Origin: Carnegiea gigantea
Taxonomy: Eukaryota; Streptophyta; Magnoliopsida; Caryophyllales; Cactaceae
Direction: 5' to 3'
DNA: 64,000 bases
NCBI GenBank assembly: GCA_029747015.1
Contig: JAKOGI010001278.1
Coordinates: 204,591-268,590, forward strand
This document shows, piece by piece, positions 22,034-34,639 of the stretch. The stretch's first letter is position 1. Every line of letters begins with the position of its first letter. A program made the position numbers and the translations under genes. Under the pieces are notes generated by a model. The model did no database searches and had not been told where the DNA came from. It worked only from the letters and a program-made list of their open reading frames with translations.

Positions 22034-25000
22034 ATGGTTAATATATGGAGCGATCAAATTTCAATGAGAGTTGGTGATTCTCAAGAGAATCTTGCGACTA
22101 GAACACAAGCTAAGGGAAGGTAGTGCGAAATAATTTATGTTGCCTTTTCCTAGTTTATTTGGTTGTATTCATGGTTACAAATACTCAGCTCACTTCTTTT
22201 GAAATGTCGTTTGCAATCAGCAGATTAGACGGCGGTTGTTTGAAATGGTGAAAAGGGATACAAGGAAAAGAATAAGTTGAACTTAGGTGCAAAGATTAGA
22301 AGTGACAGCAAATGTCGAGCCCCCCGTTTGTTTATATAAGTGTGAGATTCCTGATACCGAGATCGTCTCCGGTGATGTATGTGATAAGGAGTACATTTCT
22401 TTAGGGACACCTAGTCTTGCCGCTGCATCTTCATACGCAACTACCGGGACATAGCACAGCGATATCCAACATCCATACCACGGGACTGAGGCAGATTTGG
22501 AGTGTGTGAGATAGGTTGCACCCTCACAAGGTCAGCATACTGCACAAGGGGCGGCTATCTGGTTTCTTTTTATCTTTCATAACTTTGAATATTTTATTGG
22601 AAATCTGGTTTCAATTCTACTTTTAAAAGCTTTTAGTTTGTTTTTGCACTAAAAAGCATGTATTTTGGTTCTTAGAAATATACCATGCTCTGATCTTTCA
22701 CTTTTGAACCGTCTTTTTCGATTTTAAATTTATTTTTCTGCTAATATTGTACAATGTGGTAAAGTTTAGTGATACACTGTGGTTTGAAGGATTTATTTTC
22801 CTTAATCTTCTAATTTTCACATGGATTAGCTTTTTGTCTCGGGTTTACTATCGAGAAGTCATCGGCCGATGAAAATTTTAAGAAACTACCAAGGGCAATG
22901 GAGAAGAATCACCTTCGACAAGGTAAAAAAATCCATTTCAAACCTTTAAGTGAATATTTTTCATATTACACATGTGTTGTATATTTAGTAATCATTAGTT
23001 ATATAATTAGTGATCATTAGGTATAGTTTCTGTGATCATTCTGCGTATCTATTTATCTGTTTGATGAGTTTCATTAGGTTCTTAAAAAAAAAAAAAATCA
23101 AATTCTCACACACCTCAAATGTCTTTCTTCAAAGTGGTCAAAAAAACAAAAACTCTAGAGCAATAGTTTTTCACACTGCATGTCTAGCGTAGTGATTGTT
23201 AAAAAGGTGATTAGTGATCGTTAGGTATCATATTTGTGATAATTAGGTATAATATTAGTGATTATTTTGGATATGTGTGTTATGGATTTGTGATTGTTAG
23301 ATAACTAATTAGTGAAAGTTAGATATTTTATTAATAATCTTTTTTTTTTAATTTATAAAATCCTTCCTTATTCTATTCTCGTCTCTATAACTGTTTGCTT
23401 TCAACTCATCAGTAACATCCCTTTCCAACCAGCAATGTAAACACACTCACATGATAAATGGATGCCTTATGGTTCCAATTTGTATCATATGTTGAGTATT
23501 TGTGATCAATGCAGTTTTGATTGGTGATCATTTGAGTTATGATTAGTGATACATAATATGTTATGAGTTCGTAAAAGTATGCACTTTCTTTGGTCATGTG
23601 CCTTTTGCATTCTGCAGTGCTAAAACAGTTTCAAATCCGGGTAAAATTGGTTAAGGCACTGATCAAAGAAGAGGATCTGCTAATAAGACTAGTAGCAGTT
23701 CTGTCCAAGGGAAGAAGCATTGATACAAAGTATTTGCCTGCAAGACACACGACGGTGACGATACTACGAATGATTCTGATAATGAAGACAAGTTGGATAA
23801 GAACACAGCCTTTGAAGATAAATTCTCGACTAAAGTATCGCCACACAAAAAGAGGAAGGCTGATAAATCAACTGAAAAGACCACAAAGAAGAAGACTAAG
23901 AAGAAGGGGATGACTGAGAAGAAAAGCATTGAACAGGTCCCCCTTGAAAACAATGTTGATGATAAGGAAAAGACCGATAAGTCACTCGAAAGAGGAACAA
24001 AAAAAGTTATCCTTGACAAACCTGTCGAGAAACATTCCAAGAAGACGAAGGCTGCGAAAAAGAAATATGAGGAGACTGTAAGTAAGAAGCCAAAGAGGGG
24101 CAATTATTCTCAGCAAGCAAGAGAGGGTGATGAATCTCTACAAAAAAGTGATGTGAAAGAGATGGAGGAAGATAGTTCACTGGGGAAGACGAAGGGGAAG
24201 AAGGAGGGTAAGAAGCAGAATGCTGCTGAAAAGGCTCCAAGTACAGATCCAGACATTGAGGCATCTTCTAACAAACCACAACAAGAAGAGCAAACTTTAG
24301 AAAAAACCCTGACAAAATCTGAGAAGAAGCAAAGAAGGGAGAAGCCGTGAGAAACAAAAAAGAAGAAGGCAAAGAAGAAGGTATTCCCTGTTGGACGATC
24401 ATAGAGGGTGCAAAACTTATCAAAACCTCCAATACAAGGAGGGCACATTTCTGAGGTGGAGATTTTTGATAGTTCAGACGATAAAGAAAGCAATGCCAGG
24501 GACGCTGAAAGTAAGGACGAAAGCTCTGATAGATCCCCTAAGAAGCTGCAAGAGGAAAAGGAACATTCTGACAAATCCCCACCAAACTCCAGCATAAAGA
24601 AAGACAAGAAAAGGAGAAGAAACAAAGGAGCAGGAGTCGAAGAAGAAAGTAGTCGCCGTGACACGATCGAAAAAGGTACGAGCGTTACTAAAGCCTGCAT
24701 TATCACACGGCCACATATCTGAGGTCCAAATTTCGGAGAGTTCAGATGCGGTAGAGAACATTCCGACCAATGAACATGAAGAGGTCGATCACAAGTCGAA
24801 AGAGAAAGAGGGGGAAGAAGAGACACCCGTTCATGAAGCCCTAAAGGCTGCTCCAAAGATGAAAAAGCCTACATTAAAATATGAAGGCAAACAAGCCATC
24901 ATGCAAAAAGATGCTCAATTGAGTGCTGGTGCTGCTTTATTGGTGAAGAAAACAAGCAACTCGGGGTAGGATATTCAAATGGCCCCATAAGAGTAGCCTT

Positions 25001-26402
25001 TAAAGTATGAGAAGGGTGGCAATGAAAAGACCATGTATCAAAAGGCATTCATTACGTGGATGAGTACATGTTCATTCTCATCAATGGTGGCACAGCCGAA
25101 TGAAGCCCAGACTAAAGTAGTAAGATCAATGCGATTTTCTTCTGCTATGAAGGTTGATTTGAAGCAAATCCCAGGGAAGTTTTTAAAATGGCTAGTAGAG
25201 ATCTTTGATCCCTACTCTGCCTTCTTGGTGCTTCTAGATGGCAAAGGTTTACGGTCACAGCGTTGGATGTTTATGTGACCATGGGTGCGCCTATTGGGGG
25301 AAGGGAAATCATGGAACTCAGCAGGTCTTTGATGGACGAAGAATATGATGAGGTCCATGCTGCATTGGTCAGGAATAGAAAGTTTAGCACAATGCCCCGG
25401 AGCTAACTCGCATGTCGGAGTTCATTATGGCAAAAAAAGACGAGGAGGAGAGCTTCAAGAGAACTTCATTATATATTTACTGAATTGCTTTTTCAACAGG
25501 CCGAAGAATCGCTACTGCAGCAAATCCATCCTTAAATATGTCAAGGATGTGAATCAGATTGCATCCCTAGATGGGTGTAAGTTTGTACTGCAGAAGCTCA
25601 TCACCAGTGTAAGGTAGCACAAGGAAAGTAATTCTGCGAAAGGGGTGCATTTCAACAATCCACTCTTCTTCTTGATGGTGAGCTCTACCATATAACAACC
25701 CAGCCCTTTCATAAAATTGGTGAACAATATAACGAAACACAGTGATCATTTAAAAAGCAATGCAGAATATGTTAGTGATCAACAATTAATCGAATAGTGA
25801 TTAATAAGTTGTTGATTAGTGATCAACTGTTCATATGTGTGCAAATTAACAAAATGCATGTACTAATTGAATATTTTTCTTTTTGATATTTTCGTATTTG
25901 TAGATGTTGTACTTGGATAAGGTTCTTTTTCATTTAGGGAATAGTGCAGAGATAATTCCCAATGATATCGACTTGGACTATTGATGACATCAAGGAAAGG
26001 ATAGAACCTGAGTACAGGAGCAAAGGTTTTGGAAGGGGTGTTGTTGAACCTCCACTGGATGTTGTGTAAGGCTAAGCAGCAAGCTCCTTAAGACAATAGG
26101 GCGAGTTAAATTGAGGTGGTAAACCAAGCATTCTCATCTACTTATGATGATCATTACCTGTGTCATTGGTCATGTTTTGATTTAATTTAGTAATGGTTTG
26201 CATTACTTATTTCAATGTTACTCCTAACACTTCGAATACAATCTTTTGCGCATGGTGATCAATAGATGTATTTTTTGTGACCTTTAAAAGTAATACTAGT
26301 GATCAAAAGTTACGAAATTTGTGTGGATTATCTAAAAAGTGTTGACCACTCATGTTTTCGGCGATTCATTACAAATAATATTAGTGATCACTTCAATTGG
26401 TC

Positions 26403-26460
26403 TTTACTTATTTGAGATTTTTATTCACACTCATGTAAGTGAAAATCTCAAATAAGTAAA
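26403..26460. repeat. Perfect 19-bp inverted repeat
   Basis: The arm TTTACTTATTTGAGATTTT (26403-26421) is followed, after a 20-base loop, by its exact reverse complement (26442-26460). Beyond the arms the pairing fades but GATCAC words appear on both sides. It lies in an intron of copy 1. Confidence 0.9.
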
Positions 26461-26556
26461 CACTAATATCAGGGATCACTAATATAACTTATATCAGCTT
26501 TCTTTTCATCAGTTTCTAATTTGATGATTGTTTAGTATGTGACTGATAGTCACGTT

Positions 26557-26700
<144 letters not shown>

Positions 26701-27059
26701 CCTGTTACTATTTGTTTTCTTTGAAAATTGTAGAACGATGTAGGCAAGACAGTTTCCGGTATCGAACAATTGGGTTCTACTTATAAAAATTTTATCAGCA
26801 TTATGGATTCTATGTCAAAGAAGTATGGGCACTGTGAAGGGCTTGAAAACATACGAGATGAAGCAAGGGTAATGTTCACCTCGTTCTTTGCTGCTATTGC
26901 TGCCCATGAACAATGCCAACAAGAAGCCAGTACAGACGGACTACCTCTGATAAGTAAATACGAGAATGCTGTAATGAAGGAGGCTACTGCAGAGCTTAGC
27001 AACGCTTGTACTGTAAGTGATAATCATTAATAACAATAATGATCACAATGTACGAGTTA

Positions 27060-27940
27060 AAAATTAGCAGAATATGTGTTATTGGTGATCAGTATATATA
27101 TTATTTCTGATCAGTGCTTGTACGATGAGTAATATTCCTGTTGATAGATGTATTTTCTAGTGATCTTTACAAGTAATATTAGTGATCAAAAGTTGTGAAA
27201 TTAGTGATCAGTACAACTCAGATTAGTATGCAGTTGAACTCAATCTCTCCCATTTTCCTCCATCAATTACAATTTAGTTTTTCTGTGGAACAAACATGTT
27301 ATTACTTATCTATAAGCATAAAATTTAGTTTTTGTGTGGAACTTAATCTCTCCTTTTTTCCTTCAGCAAGTTTAAATTTTTTAAACAACAAACATATTGC
27401 TAGTTATCGATAAGCATAAAATTAGTCATATAATTTTATAATATTGTTTACTGGTTCAGTCAGTGCGTATAATTCTATGTATGTAAATTCGGTGATCAAA
27501 AAGAATGTTGTTAGTGATCAATATGTGTGAAATTAGTAATCAATAATAAAAATATTTAGTGATCAACAAATATAAGATAAGTGATCAGTAGGAACAATAT
27601 TAGTGACCACACACACATTACTCACTGATCATTCTCAGAACTCCACTCGGGGATCACAACACATATCTTTGGTGATCAAATAGAATAATGTCAGTGATTA
27701 ATTCATGGAGTCATCCGATACTAGTACAACTTCACAGAAATGGGTTCCGTTTAACAGGGTGATCAACAGTACATAGAGTAGTGATCAGATAGCACAATAA
27801 TGGTAATTAAAGCATACCTCATTAATGATCAAATTCCCAGTCAACTATACCTATGATTCAAGCTTTATACAAAACTAACCAGTAAACATTGCCAATGTGT
27901 AAAAATAACCATTAGAGATGTTATTTGTGATCGATTAGTT
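27060..27940 (+). repeat. GTGATCA-word cluster 2
   Basis: Twenty or so copies of the TTAGTGATCA-like word, mostly in plus orientation and irregularly spaced. Part of the cluster (27450-27600) is shared with 62780-62880. Confidence 0.75.
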
Positions 27941-27984
27941 GGCATAAGATTGTTCATGAGCTTACTTAGAGTCTTGCTCTGCCA

Positions 27985-28085
27985 TTCTCTCTCCCTCTCT
28001 CTATCTCTCTCTCTCTCTCTCTCTCCCCCTCTTACTATCTCTATCTGGCTCTTACTATCTCTATCTCTCTCTTAAGAGACTCTCT
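27985..28085. repeat. CT-rich microsatellite
   Basis: Interrupted (CT)n and CTATCT runs form a pyrimidine-rich stretch of about 100 bp. Confidence 0.85.
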
Positions 28086-28984
28086 CTTACACGTTGAATT
28101 TGTAATCAAACCAGCATCTTTGAAATCCTTCAACTTCTCAGGATCATTTCTACATTTCGAAGATGAAAGTCTTGACTTCGGCTGCGTGCCATTCCTCTGT
28201 CTATTGAGTTTTAGTACATTTGGTTTATTTTTTATGAATTTATCTTCAATTTTAGACGATCTTTGGTTAATTTGCACATTTTCTTTCAAACTATGCTTTC
28301 ACACTCACTTGTAAAATTTGTGCTCTGCTTTTGAACTTAAAAAGGTGTCGCTTGGTTCATAGAAATGTACTTAGCATGGCATTGATCTTTTACTTACGAA
28401 CCTCTTTTTTTCAATGTTTAATTTATTATTCTGATAATATTGTATAATTTCATGAAGTTTGTTGGTATAGTGTGTTTTCGAAGGAGTTATTTTGTCAAGT
28501 CTTATGGTTTAACATACATTTGCTTTTATGTATTGGCACTGAGAAACCATGGCCACAGAGAAAGTTCAAGAAATAGGCAATGGAAATGGAGACCAACCAC
28601 CTTTAAAGAGGTAAAAAGTGTAATTCAAAAATTAAGTGAGTATTTGTAGATTAGATGCGTAATTTTTGATCAATCGTTGCATATTTAGTGATCATTAGCT
28701 ATAATCTTTGTGATCGGTTTGCCTATGTGTTTCACTATTGATGAATTTCGACACGTTGTTTGACAAAAATTCGAATTCTGAGACACTTTAAATGTTTCTT
28801 GCAAAAATTGTGGAAAAACCGTCCAGCAACTATTTTTCATACTGTCTATGTAGTTTGTGATTGTTAGGGATGTAATTAGTGAGGAATTTCTAGGAGAATT
28901 TTTATACCAAATGATTTTCTTAAACTGATTAACTATTTTCTTCAATAATGTATTTGCAAACCTTGGGTGAATTTTTTTTTTCAT

Positions 28985-29101
28985 ATTACATGTTCAGTTT
29001 GCGAGCATATGTTATGGGTGATCAATAGAGGTATGATTGGTGATTATTAGTGTTGTCATTAGTGATTAACTCAGGGATGAATGTTGATTACATATGTAAA
29101 T

Positions 29102-29150
<49 letters not shown>

Positions 29151-29735
29151 TATGTATGTGACTTCTTAATTTACAAGCAATAGGAATTACTTTAGTGATT
29201 AACAAAATTTTTTACTTACGCTAACGAAGTAACCATCCCTTGTTTGTGATTACTAGGTACATCGTTGATGCTCAGTAGTGTTCTTGTTGGTGATCAGTAT
29301 AGTTATGATTGGTGATCAGGCCTTTTGCCATAACAATAGATGTATGCCCTTTTTGACATATTCATGATTAGTGGTCAGCAGTGTTATGATTAGGGATCTA
29401 CTAGCACAGTGTTGATTGATGATCAGTATTGTTCTTGTTGGTGATCAGTATAGTTATGATTGGTGATCAGTAGTGTTCTTGCTGGCGATCAGTATAGTTG
29501 TGATTGGTGATCTGCTAACAAAGTGTTGATGGGTAATCAGTACTGTAGTTGTTGGTGATCAGTAGAGTTATGATTGCTGATGAGTAGTGTTTGTGTGATC
29601 AATAGATGTATGCCTAACTTGCCATTAGTACACATAGACATAGTACATATAATAAACAGCTCCCTTTATCATATGCCCAGTATTTCTGATGAATGCAGTT
29701 GTGATTAATGATTTGAACTATGATTAGTGATGCAT
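28985..29735 (+). repeat. GTGATCA-word cluster 3 (densest)
   Basis: In the 29281-29610 part about ten GATC sites occur in some 330 bp, mostly as GGTGATCAGTA, several times the number expected by chance. The repeat is in the intron between exons 1 and 2 of copy 2 and is not a clean tandem array: spacing varies and the intervening bases differ. Confidence 0.85.
29103..29149. repeat. (CA)n microsatellite
   Basis: A CG/CA run of 47 bp lies inside the first intron of copy 2. Confidence 0.95.
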
Positions 29736-31912
29736 TATACATAAGTTCATTAAAGTATGTTGTATGTTTTTTATTTTTTTCTTTTTTTTATGTGTATGTT
29801 GTATACATAAATTTGTGGCTTTACTGTAGGCCCCAAAATGTTTCTACTGAGGAACAAATTTATGAAACAATAAAAGTTGTCATTCAAGATGTTAACACTT
29901 TATGTCTGTCTAGTAAACAAGTGGAAAGGTACTACTCATACTAACTTGCCATTTGTATAGTAACAATTTTCTCTTCAACAAAGAAGTCAAAAGGAAGACA
30001 TTCCAATGACATAACAACTTCAAAACTTGTACACTGACTTGCCTTTTGTATTCTGCAGTCCTAATGTCGCTTTCGATGGAAAAGAAAGTGAGAAAGGGGA
30101 TGATAAAAGAAAACGATCTACTGAAAAAAGTAACAGCAATGCTGGTGAAGGAAAAAAGCGTCGTTACAAAGTGTTTGCTCGAAAAATCAAGAATGGAGAT
30201 GATGCGCCGAACGACTCTGATGAAGAAGATAATTTGGATGATAACAAGGAATCTAAACATAAATCCCGGGCTGACAAACAACTATAAAAGGAAGGTAAGA
30301 GTGACATAAATATTAAAAGCAGTGCAATGCAGTTATCGGTACCTGATAACTCACCTGAGAAAGCTACAAAGCAAAAGGGCGATGAACAGCAAGTCGCTGA
30401 ATTAGATAAAGGAAAGAGGGCTGATGAAAAGACGAAGACAGAGAATAAGGATAATGGTGACAAGCCACTGGAGAAACTCTCACAAAAAGAACATCTTCCT
30501 TAAGAACATCCTCAAAAGCCAAAAAAGAACAAGAAGATTGATAAGAAAGCAAAGATTGAGAGCAAGAACAGTGAAGAGCTCACCTCTAAAAAGTATGCAC
30601 ATGGCAAGAAAACGGAGAAAGCAAAGGAAAAAGAAGGACTTCCCCACAAACCCGTGGACAACGTTACTGAAAGGAGGAAGCTTGGCAAAGACCACACTGG
30701 CAAGCCTTTAAGCAAGAAGCCAAAGAAGGAGAAACACTAGATTTGGGAAAGGGTGACGAGCCTACATGTAAAAGTGCAGTGATAGGTGAGGAGAACAAGC
30801 ACAGCAGCAACTAGATTGCTGCAAAAAACGCTCCAAGTAAGGATGAAGGGCGTTAAAAATCTCGTAAGAAGCGTGAAGATAGAGAGAAACATATTCAAAA
30901 AGCCCCCACCAAACTGGAGAAGAAGGAAAAGTGGGAAAAGGAAGAAGAAACAAAAAGCATAAGTCGACGGAAAAGCCAGCAACTGATAGGCAATCAGAGA
31001 GGATGCAGTAGTTATTAAAGGCTGCAGTACAGAAACGCCACGTATCTAGCATGGGATATTCCAATAGTTTGGATTTAGAAGAAAGTGATCCGACTTATGA
31101 ATGCGAAGAGGTCGATTATGATGATGACCAGATAGAGGCAAAAAAAAAAGGCTGCCATTCATGAAACTGTAAAACCTACCAAAAAGAGGAACAAGCGTTC
31201 ATTACAATCCAATGGCGATGGTGCCGCTTTGGTGTTGGAGAAACCAACCAGCTTAGGGAAGGACCTTCAATTTATGCCAGAAGTGCGGGCTTTAAAATTT
31301 GAGAAGGGTGCAAGTGAAAAGAGAACGTACCAAAAGACATTCATTACAAGAATGACTACCCGTTCATTCTCACCTGTAGTGGCACAGTTTAACAAAGCTC
31401 AGGCTGAGGCGGTCATATCAATGGAGTTTGCTTCCTTCTTGAAAGTTGATCTAAAGTAAATCCAAGGGAAGTTTTCGAAATGGCTGGTAGAGTGCTTTGA
31501 TCCATATGCTGCCTCCTTTGTGCTTCCAGATGGGCAAAAGTTTCCGGTCACAGCATTTGATGTGTATATGACCCTGGGTGAACCTTTCAAGGGAAGGGAA
31601 GTCATTGAAATCACCATGTCTTCCACAGATGAAGAATATGATAAGGTGCATGCTGCGTGGCTCAAGGAATAGAAAATCAAGCAAAATGCCCCGGAAGTCA
31701 CTCGAATGCTGGAGTTCATTCTGGCTCAAAGGGACGAGGGCGAGAGCTTCAAGAGGAACTTCATCATATATTTGGTGAACTGCTTTTTCAGCGGACCAAA
31801 GAATTGCTATTACAACAAGTCCATCCTGAAATTGGTTGGATGTCAGCCGGATTGCATCCCTAGACTGGTGCCAGTTCGTACTGGATAAGTTGATCAGCAG
31901 TGTTGGGCACTA

Positions 31913-34571
31913 TATAACGCCCCAAATTAAACATGTTCCACTGTTTGTAATCATTATTCTGATTGCCTTAATTACAACTGATAAATCCAATGATCGGGTC
32001 GTTACCGTCATTCTAAAAGGATGAGGCTTGCTGCAAGTGTACTAGAGTTAACATAGTTATGCATAAATTCAACCATATGCGTTTACTCATTAACCGACAC
32101 AAGGCTTATGCACTACAGTAAAGCAATTCACCACAGAGCTTACACCTCCATACACTGAGGATTACAAAATACGGCTCCAAAATATGCATGGTCTATATTG
32201 CTGTTGATTCATCCAAGTTTCCCTTGCTTACTTATTCTCTTCGACTGACTCGCTACCATACTCTTCGGATGACTTACTAGCATGAGGGCGATTCACTGAG
32301 CGTTTGCCTAAAACAAAACATGAAAGCATTTTGAACTGTGAGCTGAAGCTCAGTACATGCATTCTTGTATTGTTAAATGATTATTATATAAATTGGTTGG
32401 GCGCCCGCTTTATAATTCATTTTAAGTTAAAATAGTGAACGCGATGAATGTAACCTGCCTTGCTAGTTATTATCCAATAGTGAACCCCTTAATACTATTA
32501 CAATCTATAGATAGGTGCACACCTGCCAAGCGGACCAGGAGACATGGCCTGAATCCACGCAGGTAACTAAAGGGTAATGCACTATTGCTGATAACTGATG
32601 GGGTCACTAATTATATGACAAATCATTAATTAAACTGATTCATTTATGTACTTACCAAAACATTATCATTTTGATAAATACGTGCTGATTTCTAAAAATA
32701 GAGGCAATGAATGTACCTAAAGTCTTTAAAATGCAATCTCACTTGATAATATTTTTGCACAATGAAAAACAATATACTAGGCCCCGTTTCTGCTTAAGAA
32801 ATGTAGTTATGGGTAAATGAAGTTAGTAAACGACTTTCACTACCATAATTTATAACTTCATGGAAATTGATTAATAAAAAGGGAATCCACAATTCAAACA
32901 ATTCAACATAAGATAAGTTATACTAAAATGATTTTGAAAAATAAATATGGTAGGGTCATTGAACTCGAAGTAAAACAAATTAAAGCAAAATAGACCAAAA
33001 TGAAATAATTGAGGTGATAATGGAAGTATTTTAATGAATACAAATGGAATATGGGTTTTTGATGTTTTTGAAATGAATAATAGAAGGTTTAATGATAAAA
33101 GGGGTGTTGTGAGGTTCAAGAAAGCTCATATAACCTTAGCTTGTGTCATTACCCTCTATACTTACCAGAACAGGGTTCTTAAAATTGGGTTAAAACACAA
33201 CTGGGCATAGCTTGGGTCTATCCTATGCAGTCTTAGAAAAATGGCCATAACTTTTTCCACACAACTCGGATGAAGTGATTCAAAAGGCATTTCAAAGATA
33301 ACTCACTGACCTATCTACCTACCAAAAATCATAAGTTTTGGTTGCACTGATCATTACCAATTTATTAGTACATTGACCCTTGTTTTCTGCCAGTTCACAG
33401 CCACACTGCTTTTGCTTTCCCATTTCTTTTCACAAGAGTCCCCATCTAAAATCATTCCTTAAAATCATATAATAAAGCTTGTTCCTTCTCTTCACCTTAC
33501 AAATCTATTTTACCTCAAAATACTCCATAACTATCCTGACATATGTCCTTCCATTCTCCTCTTTACAAAATCACTCCAAACACACCCATAATTGCCTTTG
33601 CTTGCATAAATGAGCGAATGAACCACTTTGAAATCAATTAGGAAATTTCCATAATTCACGCCTTTATGCAAAAATCCCACCAAACTCACCATCATCATCA
33701 TTAATAGGCTTAATAGATTACCAAATCAAAGATAAAACAATCAAAATCCAACACTTTAACTTAAACCTGCATGAGCTTGGACACCCCTAAACCCTAGCAT
33801 TCTTTAAGCTTATCTAATCAATTAAAACATCAAAATAACACTTGTTCATATCAAGATAACATGATCTATGATCAAATCCAATATAAAAACCTAAAATTAA
33901 ACAAGGTTAGAATTAGGATTTACCTCACTTGAGATCAATTATAGAGAGATCGAGGTGGTGTTTAATGTTTGTGAGAGTTATGGTTGGTGGCTGGTGGCTG
34001 ATGGTGGCTGGCAGTTGCAGCTAGTGGTGGCAGCAGGTGGTGGTGGCAGCAAGGGGGCTGGCTAGGGGGTGGAGAAAGAGGAAGAAGAAGAAAGCTTGGC
34101 GTTTTTACTTGGTTGAAAATGATTCCAAGCTAAATCAAATTACTTGGCTGAGTTTTATCCCTCTCCTAAATATCTTTTTGCTAATTAAAATTAGGTATAA
34201 ATGATGGTGATTAACTTTATTTAATCACACCAAAATTTTGGGTTAAAATTTGAACCCAAAATGAATCGGGCTGTAAATTGGGCCCAAATGAATTGGGCCA
34301 AACTTAATGAATTTGGGCACAAAATTTTTTTGCATGGTTAAAAATTAAATTTTTATGACATTATGAAAAATAATTTAATCACTTAATCATGTTTACCAGG
34401 GCCTCATATAGATTCACCCAAAATTATTACATAAATGAACTCGAATTGCAAAGTGGGGTCCAAAATGAATTCTCCCAACCGGGATAATTAAATGCGATAT
34501 TCAAATGGGAGGATAATAATCATCATGACTTAATTGAATAAATAAACATGATTTAGGGCCGGGCCATTATA
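31913..34571 (-). repeat. 3' LTR of chromovirus 1
   Basis: It pairs with 39548-42345. It contains about 185 bp (roughly 32100-32285) missing from the partner and lacks about 300 bp that the partner has around 40615-40920. A GGTGGCTGGTGGCTG-like repeat lies near 33980-34075 and is shared by both LTRs. The surrounding sequence has no coding potential. Confidence 0.9.
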
Positions 34572-34586
34572 GCTTCCCCCCTTAAA
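34572..34586 (-). other. Polypurine tract of chromovirus 1
   Basis: The minus strand reads TTTAAGGGGGGAAGC immediately before the 3' LTR, the position of the plus-strand primer. Confidence 0.75.
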
Positions 34587-34639
34587 GAGTTTCATCCTCA
34601 AAACTTATAAATTTGCTGATGTATGCATGATTACGACAA

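Larger units (their letters stand above)
27013..28548. other. Spacer between Ulp1-like copies
   Basis: There is no credible coding sequence. GTGATCA-type words are dense at 27.06-27.94 kb. The segment 27360-27600 closely matches 62700-62860 near the FAR1-like transposase. A (CT)n tract lies at about 27985-28080. From about 28.3 kb the DNA resembles 22.6 kb, marking the start of copy 2. Confidence 0.6.
28549..31912 (+). pseudogene. Ulp1-protease-like transposon gene, copy 2, 5' part
   Basis: Exon 1 is 28549-28610 (MATEKVQEIGNGNGDQPPL). Exon 2 is 29830-29928 (NVSTEEQIYETIKVVIQDV). Exon 3 starts at 30059. All three junctions use GT-AG and keep phase 2, so the frame reads through into a Lys-rich region (KGDDKRKRSTEKSNSN, YKVFARKIKNGDDAPNDSD). 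The first stop is the TAA at 30285-30287, then TAA/TAG codons further on. The globular part at 31.3-31.9 kb reads SFSPVVAQFNKAQAEAV, GKFSKWLVECFDPYAA, PVTAFDVYMTLGEPFKGRE and VTRMLEFILAQRDEGESF, with RNFIIYLVNCFFSGPKN. It matches copy 1 throughout. It is cut at 31912 by a retrotransposon. The Lys-rich part may be nuclear; that is inference. Confidence 0.75.

Noticed and set aside
28041..28289. 82-codon Lys-rich frame on the minus strand
   Set aside because: No homologue appears in the matching part of copy 1 (22.3-22.6 kb), and the composition reflects local CT-rich and AT-rich DNA.
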